Source: an uncultured Prevotella sp. (lineage in GTDB: Bacteria; Bacteroidota; Bacteroidia; Bacteroidales; Bacteroidaceae). Taken from it: a stretch of DNA of 39,754 nt. The position numbers were made by a program, and so were the translations under genes. The notes under the pieces were generated by a model that saw only the letters and a list, made by a program, of their open reading frames with translations, did no database searches and was not told the DNA's origin. Shown in pieces: positions 1-8,066 of this stretch (position 1 is the stretch's first letter; every line of letters begins with the position of its first letter). Location of the stretch: contig CAKPST010000008.1 in assembly GCA_934183355.1 (NCBI GenBank), positions 1 through 39,754 on the forward strand, in the 5' to 3' direction.

Positions 1-76
1 GTGGCTGTAGTTCAGTTGGTTAGAGCGTCAGATTGTGGTTCTGAATGTCGTGGGTTCGAGTCCCATCTGCCACCCA
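1..76 (+). tRNA. tRNA-His (anticodon GTG)
   Basis: The cloverleaf is readable from base 1. The anticodon loop is TTGTGGT with anticodon GTG between TCAGA and TCTGA. The T arm is GTGGG-TTCGAGT-CCCAT. G1 can act as the histidine-specific G-1 opposite C73, and CCA at 74-76 appears to be encoded. The acceptor stem has one T-T mismatch. The gene starts at the window edge, so its promoter is not visible. Confidence 0.95.
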
Positions 77-81
77 ATAAG

Positions 82-112
82 AGGAAGTTTCTTAACAGAG
101 ACTTCCTTTTTT
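82..112 (+). terminator. Rho-independent terminator of tRNA-His
   Basis: A 10-bp stem pairs 82-91 with 98-107, with one G-T wobble and a 6-nt loop. It runs into six T residues at 107-112, six bases after the tRNA. Confidence 0.9.
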
Positions 113-199
113 GCTTTATCTACTTTTTTGCATAATCGCTTAATTTTTGTCTTTAAATAAAATTAAGCCATCTGATAACTCCTCCCCACAAGTATTTTG

Positions 200-207
200 T
201 ACTTTTG
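200..207 (+). promoter_or_regulatory. Candidate -7 box for the RND efflux operon
   Basis: TACTTTTG matches the Bacteroidetes -7 consensus TAnnTTTG and lies 24 nt before the adaptor start codon. No clear -33 TTTG is seen at the usual spacing, so this rests on one box. Confidence 0.55.
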
Positions 208-231
208 CATTTAGGATAAAACAATTTTGTT

Positions 232-1299
232 ATGAGAATAAGAAGCTTCAAAGGATTTTCGTTTATATTATTTGTTGCGGCTTTGCTTGTTGCATGTACA
301 GACAAGAAGTCGGTCGAGACAAAGGCACCAGTGTCTGTAAGCGTGGTCACTGTGAATGGAGCCGCAGGCGATGTGGCTCGCGAATATGTGGGCAGCGTTG
401 TTGAGCGTGAGGGAACAGCACTGAGTTTTGAAGTGCCTGGCAACATTGTGTCGTTGCGTGTCGACAATGGCGACCGCGTGACTAAGGGTCAGCTGCTTGC
501 TACTGTCGACCCAACATCATTGCGCGATGCCCATCAGTTGGCGCTCTCTACATTGCGTCAGGCGCAGGATGCCTATCGTCGTTTTGAGCCTTTGCACAAG
601 CAAGGCGTGCTGTCTGACATCAAGTGGGTGGAGGTGCAGACAAAACTTGAGCAAGCCCAGTCGTCAGAGAGCTTGGCACGCACCCAACTATCACGTACAT
701 CACTATTTGCCCCATTCTCGGGTGTCATCTCGTCGCGCACAGCCGAGCGTGGCATGAACGTCATGGCTGGTCAGCAGGTGTTGCGTCTTGTGGACATCTC
801 AAAGATAGATGTCAAGATGTCTGTGCCAGAGAACGAGGTGTCGACGATAAAGATAGGCAACAAGGCACGTGTTGTGGTGTCGGCACTTGGCGGTCGCACC
901 TATGAAGCTACTGTCCGAGAGAAAGGCATCGAGGCGAATGTAGTGTCGCATACGTATGACATAAAGCTTGCCGTTGATGCCAACGACAGAAAGTTGATGC
1001 CTGGTATGGTGTGCAGTGTGAAGATGTCGGGGGCTACATCGTCGTCTGCCAAGGCAGAGGATGCTACTAACACAGCTGTTATTTCAGTTCCACTCAATGC
1101 TATAAAGCTCGATTCAGACAATCGGCGTTTTGTTTGGCTTGTCGTTGGTGGCAAAGCCAAACAGCAGTATGTTACCATCGGCGATTTCACCGAATATGGT
1201 GTAGTAATAACTTCTGGGCTGAAGATAGGCGACCGTGTGATAACGGATGGAAGCCAGAAGGTGAGTGAAGGAATGGCTGTGGAAGTTAGAAATCTTTAG
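232..1299 (+). CDS. RND efflux periplasmic adaptor (membrane fusion) lipoprotein
   Basis: Periplasmic adaptor that would link an inner-membrane RND pump to an outer-membrane channel. The 355-residue product starts with a lipoprotein signal (hydrophobic run, LVAC, acyl cysteine at C22). It has the split lipoyl/biotinyl domain of the family: the first half around residues 50-85 (FEVPGNIVSLRV...GQLLATVDP) and the second around 150-180 (LFAPFSGVISSR...GQQVL). A helical hairpin lies between them and a beta-barrel and membrane-proximal domain follow. It ends 23 nt before the RND pump gene, so the two are almost certainly one operon. No TolC-type gene is present in the window. The substrate cannot be told from sequence. 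Confidence 0.93.
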   Translation: MRIRSFKGFSFILFVAALLVACTDKKSVETKAPVSVSVVTVNGAAGDVAREYVGSVVEREGTALSFEVPGNIVSLRVDNGDRVTKGQLLATVDPTSLRDAHQLALSTLRQAQDAYRRFEPLHKQGVLSDIKWVEVQTKLEQAQSSESLARTQLSRTSLFAPFSGVISSRTAERGMNVMAGQQVLRLVDISKIDVKMSVPENEVSTIKIGNKARVVVSALGGRTYEATVREKGIEANVVSHTYDIKLAVDANDRKLMPGMVCSVKMSGATSSSAKAEDATNTAVISVPLNAIKLDSDNRRFVWLVVGGKAKQQYVTIGDFTEYGVVITSGLKIGDRVITDGSQKVSEGMAVEVRNL

Positions 1300-1322
1300 A
1301 ACTCATAATTCTGTACTCAAAA

Positions 1323-4300
1323 ATGAAGAAGGATACAGCTTTGCACGATCATATTCGCGCCCGCATCAAGCGCAAGCCCAATCGTCTGATGAAGCGCAGC
1401 TTCATCGAGTCGGCTATGTGCTATCACAATATCGTCATTCTGCTTATGGGTATGCTTGTGGTGATGGGTCTGGTAGGACTTGTCAATATGCCTAAGCAAG
1501 AGATGCCTGTGTTCACCATTCGTCAGGGAGCCGTTGTGGCTGTATGTCCAGGCAGTACGTCGGGCGAAATAGAGCAGCGTGTGACAAAACCTCTTGAGGA
1601 CTTCATCTTCGGCTATAAGGAAGTGCGCAAGGAGAAGACATACTCCCAGACCAAGGACGGCATGGCTATAGTATATGTTGAGCTGAATGCAGACATAGAG
1701 GATAAGGATGCCTTCTGGTCGAAGTTCAAGCATGGATTATCAGCGTTCAAGATGCAGTTGCCGTCGTCGGTAGCTGCTGTTCAGGCTGTCGACGACATTG
1801 CTGAGACCTCCGCCTTGCTCGTGACTATTGAGTCGGGACAAAAGACATATCGCGAGTTGAGGCAATATCTCGACGATTTGAAGTCGCGACTGCGCCGCAT
1901 CGACGCCATATCCAATATGCGCACATACGGAATGGAGATGGAGCAACTGTCCGTATATCTCGACCAACAGAAGATGGCGAAGTATGGCATCGGTTCGTTC
2001 ACCATACTTAATTCGCTTGCCATGCAGGGACTTACTACCTATAGTGGTTCGGTGGAAGGTGGCAACACGGTGGCACCGATACATATCAACGACCCGTATA
2101 ACTCGGAGTTGGACGTAGCCAACCAAATCGTTTATTCATCGCCGATGGGTAGCATCATACGTCTGAAGGACGTGGCACGCATAGTGCGCGAATATCCCTC
2201 GATGGACAAGTATATCAAGTCGGATGGCAAGAAGTGTGTGCTCTTATCTATAGAGATGCGACCCGGCAACGACATCGTGAAGATGGGTAGGGATGTGCGT
2301 GCTCAGATAGACGATTTCAAGAGTGGGTTGCCCGACGAGGTGAAGCTGAGCATCATCACCGACCAGAGTCGTGTGGTGAGCGACTCGGTGGTCAACTTCC
2401 TCCGCGAATTGCTCATATCAGTCATTGCCGTCATTGTAGTCGTAGTGTTGCTCATGCCGCGTCGTGTGGCAGAGGTGTCGGCATTGTCCATACCTATCAC
2501 TATATTCTCATCGGTAGGCATCTTCTATATCTTCGGTTTTGAGCTAAATACCGTCACTCTTGCCGCCCTCATCGTGACTCTCGGAATGGTGGTGGACGAC
2601 TCTGTTGTCATCATCGACAACTATATGGAGAAACTTGGACATGGCATGTCGCGCTGGCATGCCTCGATAGCAGCCCCACGCGAGTTCTTCATGTCGGTGC
2701 TCTCGGCTACACTCTCTATTAGTTTGACGTTCTTCCCCTTCCTCTTCACGATGAAGGGCGAGATGTCAGACTTCGTAAAGTCATTCCCTTGGGCAATGTT
2801 CATCATCCTGAGTGTGTCGCTCACGGTGTCGTTGGTGCTCACCCCATATCTGCAATACACATTTATACATGAGGGAATAAAGGAGAAGAAGGTAGATAAA
2901 AAGGAGGAGAAGAATGGACAGTCAGCCGCAAAGCAGCGTCTTTCGCCACTCGACTATCTTCAGAATGGCTATACATGGCTGTTGAAGCGTTGCTTCCGTC
3001 GTCCTTGGTTGACGCTTGCCGGTGGTGTGGGAATGATAATCCTCGGTGTGTTGTTGTTCTTGAAAGTGCCGCAGCGCATGATGCCACTTGAGGAACGCGA
3101 CCAGTTTGCTGTGGAGATATTCTTGCCAAATGGAACAAAAGCAAGGAGAACGGCAGAGATAGCCGACTCGCTGGAGAATATATTGAAGCGTGATAGTCGT
3201 GTGACGGCAGTCACATCGTTCATAGGTCAAGGTTCGCCACGATTCAATGTGACATACGCTCCGCAGATAGGTGGTACCAATTTTGCACAGTTCATCGTCA
3301 ATACCAAGGACAATGAGTCGACAGCCGAAGTGCTCGACGAGTATGCCGACCGCTATGCTGAGTATTTCCCCGATGCCTATGTGCGCTTCAAGCAGATGGA
3401 CTACAACAATGCTGCATATCCCGTAGAGATACGCATTAGTGGCGACAGCCTTAACGACCTGAAGCAGGCTGCTGCCAAGGTAGAGAAATGTATGCGTCAG
3501 ACAGAAGGACTGACGCTAATAAGAACAAACTTTGAGGAGGCTCAACCGGGAGTGGGCATAACACTCAACGAGACTGAGGCAAACCGTCTTGGCATCAACA
3601 AGGCGTTGCTAACAGCCGACCTTGCGGTGCATTATGGTCCTGGTGTGCCAGTGGCTTCGCTGTGGGAAGGCGACTATCCGGTGAACGTAGTGTTGAAGAG
3701 CGACCGTCAAGACGGCAGCCAATTCACCACACTTGGCGACGAATACATCCCCGTAATGGGTGGAACAACGTCAGTTCCACTGCGTCAGTTTGCCACTGTC
3801 AAGCCCGATTTTACCGATGGTTGCATAGTGCGTCGCAACGGTGTGCGCACTATTTCGGTTGTTGCTGAGCCCAAACGAGGCTACAATGCCAACCATTTGG
3901 CAAAGGAAGTGGAAGCTCGTGTCAAGACGTTGTCGCTGCCCCAGAATCTTGAGGTGAAGACAGGAGGCATGTTGGAGAAGGACACAGAGACAATGCCACA
4001 GGTGGCATCGGGCGTGCTTGTGGCAGTGTTCATTATCTTCTTCATTCTGCTCTTCCACTTCAAGCGCATATCACTCGCCCTTGTCAATCTCTCGGCAATG
4101 TCGCTATGTGTGTTTGGTGCAGCCGTCGGACTGCTCATCACAGGCTACGACATGTCCATAACAGGCATTCTTGGAGTGGTGAGTCTGATGGGTATCCTTG
4201 TGCGCAACGGCATCATCATGCTCGACTATGCCGAGGAGTTGCGCCGCGAGAAGGGATTGTCAGTGCGTGAGGCAGCTTTCCAGGCAGGCGAGCGTCGTAT

Positions 4301-4481
4301 GCGTCCGATATTCCTCACGTCGGCTGCAGCCTCAGTAGGCGTGCTGCCGATGATGCTTGAGAACAATACGTTGTGGTCGCCGATGGCAGCAGTTGTGTTC
4401 TTTGGTACGCTCATCTCGATGGTGCTTATAGCTACGGTGCTGCCAGTGCTCTACTCAGTGGTGTTCGACAAGGGCAGATGA
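1323..4481 (+). CDS. RND efflux transporter permease (AcrB/HAE-like)
   Basis: Inner-membrane proton-driven pump of 1052 residues, the normal length for the RND superfamily. The N-terminal helix after residue ~35 is followed by a large periplasmic loop. The transmembrane block around residues 350-510 carries the TM4 proton-relay pair D425-D426 (GMVVDDSVVIIDN). A second periplasmic loop and a second membrane block (about residues 890-1045) show the internal duplication. The adaptor lies immediately upstream. The stop codon abuts the stop of the convergent minus-strand gene, leaving no room for a terminator. Drug, bile-salt or lipid export are all possible. Confidence 0.95.
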   Translation: MKKDTALHDHIRARIKRKPNRLMKRSFIESAMCYHNIVILLMGMLVVMGLVGLVNMPKQEMPVFTIRQGAVVAVCPGSTSGEIEQRVTKPLEDFIFGYKEVRKEKTYSQTKDGMAIVYVELNADIEDKDAFWSKFKHGLSAFKMQLPSSVAAVQAVDDIAETSALLVTIESGQKTYRELRQYLDDLKSRLRRIDAISNMRTYGMEMEQLSVYLDQQKMAKYGIGSFTILNSLAMQGLTTYSGSVEGGNTVAPIHINDPYNSELDVANQIVYSSPMGSIIRLKDVARIVREYPSMDKYIKSDGKKCVLLSIEMRPGNDIVKMGRDVRAQIDDFKSGLPDEVKLSIITDQSRVVSDSVVNFLRELLISVIAVIVVVVLLMPRRVAEVSALSIPITIFSSVGIFYIFGFELNTVTLAALIVTLGMVVDDSVVIIDNYMEKLGHGMSRWHASIAAPREFFMSVLSATLSISLTFFPFLFTMKGEMSDFVKSFPWAMFIILSVSLTVSLVLTPYLQYTFIHEGIKEKKVDKKEEKNGQSAAKQRLSPLDYLQNGYTWLLKRCFRRPWLTLAGGVGMIILGVLLFLKVPQRMMPLEERDQFAVEIFLPNGTKARRTAEIADSLENILKRDSRVTAVTSFIGQGSPRFNVTYAPQIGGTNFAQFIVNTKDNESTAEVLDEYADRYAEYFPDAYVRFKQMDYNNAAYPVEIRISGDSLNDLKQAAAKVEKCMRQTEGLTLIRTNFEEAQPGVGITLNETEANRLGINKALLTADLAVHYGPGVPVASLWEGDYPVNVVLKSDRQDGSQFTTLGDEYIPVMGGTTSVPLRQFATVKPDFTDGCIVRRNGVRTISVVAEPKRGYNANHLAKEVEARVKTLSLPQNLEVKTGGMLEKDTETMPQVASGVLVAVFIIFFILLFHFKRISLALVNLSAMSLCVFGAAVGLLITGYDMSITGILGVVSLMGILVRNGIIMLDYAEELRREKGLSVREAAFQAGERRMRPIFLTSAAASVGVLPMMLENNTLWSPMAAVVFFGTLISMVLIATVLPVLYSVVFDKGR

Positions 4482-5018
4482 TTATCGCCAGATGTCGCCG
4501 AGCATGGCAGCTCCACCAAATCCGTATTCTGCCAATAGGCTGATGCGCTGGCGTGTTACTCCACCCAAAGCCACAACTTTGTGGTCGATGATGCCCTCGT
4601 GTGCGGCTTTCTTCAGAGTAGCATGGTCGAAAGCCGAGCGATAGCCTTGCTTGGATATGCTGTCAAAGATAGGGCTAAGGAACACATAGTTCATCGTTGG
4701 TTTGCGTTCTATCACTTCCTCCAACGAGTGGCATGAGCACGAGAGGCTGCCATGATGATTGGCAGGAGGTATAGGATTGCGTCGGTTGAGATGGATGCCA
4801 TGCAGATGGAACTCGCTGCACAGCGCAAAATGGTCGTGAATGACGATGCGGTCGTACCACTTGGAGTCGATGGCATCGAGCAAACGTCTGCAATCGTCGA
4901 TGTCGGAGTCGGGTTTGCGCAGATGCAGCAAGTCGATGCTGTCTTCGTCAAAGAGTCGGTTGACGGCATCGGCTTCGTCAGGGAAAAAGTGGGGTAGGGT
5001 GATGGCTATTGTTTTCAT
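4482..5018 (-). CDS. ThiE/TenI-family protein (thiamine phosphate synthase-like)
   Basis: A 178-residue protein, shorter than typical ThiE (about 210), with the order of ThiE/TenI TIM-barrel motifs: LLHLRKP near residue 32, IHDHF near 60, GIHLNRR near 74, a serine-rich SCSCHSLEE segment, YVFLSPIFDSISKQGY near 110-125 and VVALGGV near 148. In real ThiE the third motif binds the phosphates and a conserved ND pair sits where IHDH is here. The fold assignment is good, but thiamine phosphate synthesis is not certain. No thi genes are nearby. It lies downstream of nagB and the CBM9-like gene on the same strand, separated from them by a large hairpin. No promoter box is seen in front of it, so read-through expression is likely. 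Confidence 0.75.
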   Translation of the reverse strand: MKTIAITLPHFFPDEADAVNRLFDEDSIDLLHLRKPDSDIDDCRRLLDAIDSKWYDRIVIHDHFALCSEFHLHGIHLNRRNPIPPANHHGSLSCSCHSLEEVIERKPTMNYVFLSPIFDSISKQGYRSAFDHATLKKAAHEGIIDHKVVALGGVTRQRISLLAEYGFGGAAMLGDIWR

Positions 5019-5052
5019 GCTGATATAGATATATTATATAATGTATAAAAAT

Positions 5053-5130
5053 ATATAAGGAGGGTGTCAAAACTCATAGGCAGACACAACGGTCTGCAAT
5101 CTGTGAATAGTTTTGACACCCTCCTTATAT
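5053..5130 (-). repeat. Large palindromic hairpin element between the CBM9-like and ThiE-like genes
   Basis: A perfect 22-bp inverted repeat has arms at 5053-5074 and 5109-5130. The core of each arm is AAGGAGGGTGTCAAAA or its complement. A second hairpin sits inside the loop (GCAGAC 5080-5085 with GTCTGC 5092-5097). On the minus strand the stem is followed by ATTTTTATAC, so it could act as a terminator or attenuator after the CBM9-like gene. Its arm resembles the palindrome at 36465-36510, which suggests a dispersed family. Confidence 0.85.
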
Positions 5131-5136
5131 TATGTA

Positions 5137-5793
5137 TTACTCGAACACAACGTCGCCGAAGAAGTCGGGACGATGGAAATCGGGCTTAGGAAGATCGATG
5201 GGGAAGAGCGAGAGGAAGTGAGGATGCGGCAGTTTGTCGCCACACTTGTAGACATTGCCCTTCACGTTGAGTCCGTCGAACGACTTGAGTGAGTGGTGAT
5301 AGTAGGCCTCTGTAGGTACGGCAAGACAGAGCTGCCATGTGCGTTCGCCCTCGATGTCGGCAAAAGGCTCGCGTCCCATAGACGACCAGCGGTCTACCTT
5401 GTCGAGTATTTCCTGTGAAGCACGCTCGCGGTTCTCGCGTTCCGGACCGAAGCCGATGAGCATAGTGCCAGCAGCGTTACACTCCATATTATAATAGGTG
5501 CCGTCAGTTACAGGTGAAAGGAAAAGCTCGCAGCATGAGTCTTCCCATACATTGCCGTCGTCGTGAGGCGCTACGGCACGCACACACTCCTCGGTGACAC
5601 GATAGTTGATGAGAAGTTGCTCGCCATTGTGAGCCATGCGCACTTCAAACTTGGGCTTGTAAGGGAAGTCGGCAGCCCAGCAATGGTTGTCAACAGGAGT
5701 AAACTCAACTTGAGCCTCGTCCAATATACGGCAAATCTCAGCCGCCTTGACAGAGGCAACTGAGATTCGCTTTATAGATAATGCTTTGTGCAT
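5137..5793 (-). CDS. CBM9-like carbohydrate-binding protein, apparently cytosolic
   Basis: A 218-residue protein resembling the Bacteroidetes CBM9-like family (CBM9_2 type): a beta-sandwich with motifs such as DFPYKPKFEVRMAHNG, VWEDSCCELFLSP near residue 90, YYNMECNAAGTMLIGFG near 105 and a C-terminal FHRPDFFGDVVFE. CBM9 relatives bind mono- or disaccharide ends, but this group has no settled activity. No signal peptide or lipobox is visible, so it should stay in the cytoplasm, which is odd for a carbohydrate-binding module. It starts 18 nt after nagB stops and is surely co-transcribed with it, hinting at a role in amino-sugar metabolism. That role is inference. Confidence 0.8.
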   Translation of the reverse strand: MHKALSIKRISVASVKAAEICRILDEAQVEFTPVDNHCWAADFPYKPKFEVRMAHNGEQLLINYRVTEECVRAVAPHDDGNVWEDSCCELFLSPVTDGTYYNMECNAAGTMLIGFGPERENRERASQEILDKVDRWSSMGREPFADIEGERTWQLCLAVPTEAYYHHSLKSFDGLNVKGNVYKCGDKLPHPHFLSLFPIDLPKPDFHRPDFFGDVVFE

Positions 5794-5811
5794 AGTCTTG
5801 AATGTAAAGGA

Positions 5812-6603
5812 TTACAGGTTGTTCTTCTCGATATCCTTGAAGTAACGGTAGGTTCCAACCTTGAGCTCCTCGGTAGCAGCCTCGTCAGCAACGATGATGC
5901 CATGCTGGTGGAGCTGGAGAACAGAGATAGTCCACATCTGTGTAACAGGACCCTCAACAGCAGCCTGGAGAGCGCGTGTCTTGTTGTGACCATTGCAAAG
6001 AATCATAACCTCGCGAGCTGACATAACAGTACCTACACCTACAGTGAGTGCAGTTGTCGGAACCTTGTTCACGTCGTTGTCGAAGAAACGAGAGTTAGCA
6101 ACGATAGTATCTGTAGTCAGAGTCTTCTGGCGTGTGCGTGAAGTCAGTGAAGAGCCCGGCTCGTTGAATGCGATATGTCCGTCAGGACCGATGCCACCGA
6201 TGAAGAGGTCGATGCCGCCAGCTTCCTCAATCATCTGCTCGTAGTGAGCGCACTCAGCCTCCAAGTCCTCTGCGTTGCCATTGAGGATGTGGATGTTCTC
6301 CTTCGGGCAGTCAACGTGGTCGAAGAAGTTCTTAGCCATGAATGAGTGGTAGCTCTCAGGGTGTGACTCAGGCAAACCAACATACTCGTCCATGTTGAAT
6401 GTGAGGACATTCTTGAACGAAACGCGACCTTCCTTGCAAGCCTCAGCCAAAGCGCGGTACATACCGATAGGTGAAGAACCGGTAGGAAGACCGAGCACGA
6501 ACTTATGGTCGGGTGTCGGGTTAAACTTATTGATGCGTTCAATCACATGCTCAGCTGCCCACTTTGAGAGCTGGTCATAATCCTTTTCGATGATTAATCT
6601 CAT
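5812..6603 (-). CDS. nagB: Glucosamine-6-phosphate deaminase
   Basis: Converts glucosamine-6-phosphate to fructose-6-phosphate and ammonia in the cytoplasm, the step that sends amino sugars into glycolysis. The 263 residues align without gaps to the start of E. coli NagB (266 residues). They contain LGLPTGSSP (phosphate-binding loop), FNMDEYVG with catalytic D72, and [14 protein letters not shown] with D141, H143 and E148, all at the E. coli numbering. It is the first gene of a minus-strand operon with the CBM9-like gene. A -7 box lies about 260 nt upstream, giving an unusually long structured leader. nagA and other GlcNAc genes are not in the window. Confidence 0.97.
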   Translation of the reverse strand: MRLIIEKDYDQLSKWAAEHVIERINKFNPTPDHKFVLGLPTGSSPIGMYRALAEACKEGRVSFKNVLTFNMDEYVGLPESHPESYHSFMAKNFFDHVDCPKENIHILNGNAEDLEAECAHYEQMIEEAGGIDLFIGGIGPDGHIAFNEPGSSLTSRTRQKTLTTDTIVANSRFFDNDVNKVPTTALTVGVGTVMSAREVMILCNGHNKTRALQAAVEGPVTQMWTISVLQLHQHGIIVADEAATEELKVGTYRYFKDIEKNNL

Positions 6604-6715
6604 AATAATTTATTTTAGTAATTATAGTTAACGAATATATTTTTGTGGTGAATGGCAATTAACTATTTCTTGTTTGTTTTTAGTATGCCATGATATTTGA
6701 TTTGGAAAACTGTAA

Positions 6716-6842
6716 ACGTGCCCCGACATCACATCGGGACACGTCTCGTTTGATTGTTGTAGTAGTTGTAACTAAATAAGCAGTCATGAGTTAGTTGAAA
6801 ATCGGTTTTTTAAAGTCGATTCACCACCTTGCGGTGGTCATG
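6716..6842 (-). ncRNA. Candidate structured 5' leader of nagB
   Basis: The predicted nagB transcript begins near 6856 and carries several local hairpins. P1 is ACCACC-GCAA-GGTGGT (6823-6838, a GNRA tetraloop). P2 is a 5-bp stem pairing 6817-6821 with 6800-6804. A 5-bp helix (6838-6842 with 6785-6789) can enclose both, giving a three-way junction. P3 is an 11-bp stem (6734-6744 with 6716-6726, 7-nt loop). In P3 the pair at 6721/6739 is C-A on the plus strand but G-U on the minus strand, favouring function in the nagB transcript. I recognise no known riboswitch class. Confidence 0.45.
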
Positions 6843-6862
6843 CTTTGTTTGTTTTATCATTG

Positions 6863-6870
6863 CAAAGGTA
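6863..6870 (-). promoter_or_regulatory. Candidate -7 box of the nagB operon
   Basis: On the minus strand this reads TACCTTTG, a full match to TAnnTTTG. A CTTG that could serve as a -33 element lies 20 nt upstream (6891-6894). No other match lies closer to nagB. Confidence 0.6.
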
Positions 6871-6945
6871 ATCATTAAATCTTTAATACCCAAGATAAAT
6901 GATTAAAATCAATTAATAATTTCACATTGTTTAATTTTTGTAACA

Positions 6946-6964
6946 TTAACAATCTTATTGTTAA
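6946..6964. promoter_or_regulatory. Perfect 8-bp inverted repeat, operator-like
   Basis: TTAACAAT-ctt-ATTGTTAA lies between the two divergent promoters, about 90 bp upstream of the nagB -7 box. It is too AT-rich and too far from any stop codon to be a convincing terminator. A regulator binding site is possible but unproven. Confidence 0.35.
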
Positions 6965-6988
6965 GCTAAACAATTCATATAAATGGGA

Positions 6989-7002
6989 TTGATATACATC
7001 AA
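6989..7002. promoter_or_regulatory. FNR/CRP-type palindrome
   Basis: TTGAT-atac-ATCAA is an exact match to the E. coli FNR consensus TTGATnnnnATCAA. It is centred about 70 bp upstream of the lipoprotein -7 box. Bacteroidetes have Crp/Fnr-family regulators, but their sites need not equal the E. coli one, so this is a sequence match only. Confidence 0.4.
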
Positions 7003-7063
7003 TATGCGCCTTTTGTTACATTAATTAGGACATTTTGAAAAGTCGATGATAATAAAAAAAAGC

Positions 7064-7071
7064 TAACTTTG
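7064..7071 (+). promoter_or_regulatory. Candidate -7 box of the lipoprotein gene
   Basis: TAACTTTG followed by C matches TAnnTTTG. It lies 52 nt before the start codon at 7124. A TTTTG at 7033-7037 is 26 nt upstream, wider than the 19-20 nt seen for other promoters in this window. Confidence 0.6.
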
Positions 7072-7123
7072 CAACCTTTAGAAGTGATAAACAACAAAAG
7101 TAGAACAAAAACAAAGCAACAAC

Positions 7124-7933
7124 ATGAAAAAGTATTTATCTCTTTTGGCAATGGTTTTTGCCGTTTGCCTGTTTACAGCATGTAGCGACGACGATCCTAA
7201 GGGTGGCGAAGGCGACAATGGCAAGGTGATTGAGGCTCTCGTAGGAACATGGAACGTAGAGGAGTCGGTTGAGAACGCAGATGGTTCGGTTGACGGTTCG
7301 GTAAAGATTAAGTGGGATGTTCCTGCTGGAACCGCTATCAATATCGATTTGTTTGGTACAGGTCAGCCTATGCCAATGGATATCAATGAGACTATCGTGC
7401 CACTCGCAAATAGCATGGCTAACGCCTTCTTGCCAAAGTTGCTCAAGAGCGTGACATTCGGTAAGGACGGCAGCATCACTGCTGTTTACAAGGATGCTGA
7501 CGATATGGATGATGCTTCTGCAAAGTGGCAGGAGGCTAAGGGCTATGTTTCATACAAGGTTGTAGACGACACACACATCAACATTCTGCTCAATGCCGAC
7601 AAGATTCTCTCAGATGTAGATGTGGATGATGCTGAGGACGCAGCCGAAAAGGAGATGATGAAGAAGCTCCTCGATCAGTTCGGAAGCGGCATTCCTGTAA
7701 ACATCCGTTGGAATGCAGACAAGTCTAAGGCTTACTTCTTCGTAGACAAGGCTTATATTCAGCCAATGATTGTCACACTCAACGACTTCATTCAGAAGAT
7801 TCCTACAACCAACTTTGACGAGGACGACCTCAAGACTCTCAAGATGTTGAAGAGCGTTGTAGAGCAGTTGCCTGAAATCATGAACAAGACAACAGCATTT
7901 GAGGCTGGTCTTGAGCTTGAGAAGCAGAACTAA
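7124..7933 (+). CDS. Hypothetical lipoprotein, probably surface-exposed
   Basis: A 269-residue protein with a clear lipoprotein signal (LFTAC, acyl cysteine C20). The sequence after the cysteine, SDDD, resembles the Bacteroidetes lipoprotein export signal for surface display. Residues 35-75 (LVGTWNVEESVENADGSV) look like the first strands of a lipocalin-like or DUF4925-like barrel, a common theme in small Bacteroidales lipoproteins. The middle is acidic and helical (ADKILSDVDVDDAEDAAEKE). I do not recognise a catalytic motif and cannot assign a function. It is monocistronic: its own promoter lies upstream and a strong terminator follows. Confidence 0.8.
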   Translation: MKKYLSLLAMVFAVCLFTACSDDDPKGGEGDNGKVIEALVGTWNVEESVENADGSVDGSVKIKWDVPAGTAINIDLFGTGQPMPMDINETIVPLANSMANAFLPKLLKSVTFGKDGSITAVYKDADDMDDASAKWQEAKGYVSYKVVDDTHINILLNADKILSDVDVDDAEDAAEKEMMKKLLDQFGSGIPVNIRWNADKSKAYFFVDKAYIQPMIVTLNDFIQKIPTTNFDEDDLKTLKMLKSVVEQLPEIMNKTTAFEAGLELEKQN

Positions 7934-7955
7934 TTCAATGGAATAAAATATTCGG

Positions 7956-8010
7956 AAGCCTCATCTTCAATCCCTCATTATCGAGAGGGTTGGGGATGAG
8001 GCTTTTTTTA
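7956..8010 (+). terminator. Rho-independent terminator of the lipoprotein gene
   Basis: A 10-bp outer stem pairs AAGCCTCATC (7956-7965) with GATGAGGCTT (7995-8004). An inner stem pairs 7969-7976 with 7985-7991. The sequence runs into seven T residues. Confidence 0.9.
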
Positions 8011-8066
8011 TTCCCGTTTCTTTCACTTTTCGTCGGCTAATAGTTGTGAATATGCAAGATTTTGTA

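Larger units (their letters stand above)
6604..7123. other. 520-bp divergent intergenic region between nagB and a lipoprotein gene
   Basis: No gene is seen here. It holds the long nagB leader (6604 to about 6856), the nagB -7 box, an AT-rich middle part with two short palindromes (6946-6964 and 6989-7002), and the -7 box of the lipoprotein gene at 7064-7071. Confidence 0.8.

Noticed and set aside
147..467. Overlapping short open frames at the start of the adaptor gene
   Set aside because: They are out of frame with, or antisense to, the adaptor lipoprotein, whose signal peptide and domains are clear.
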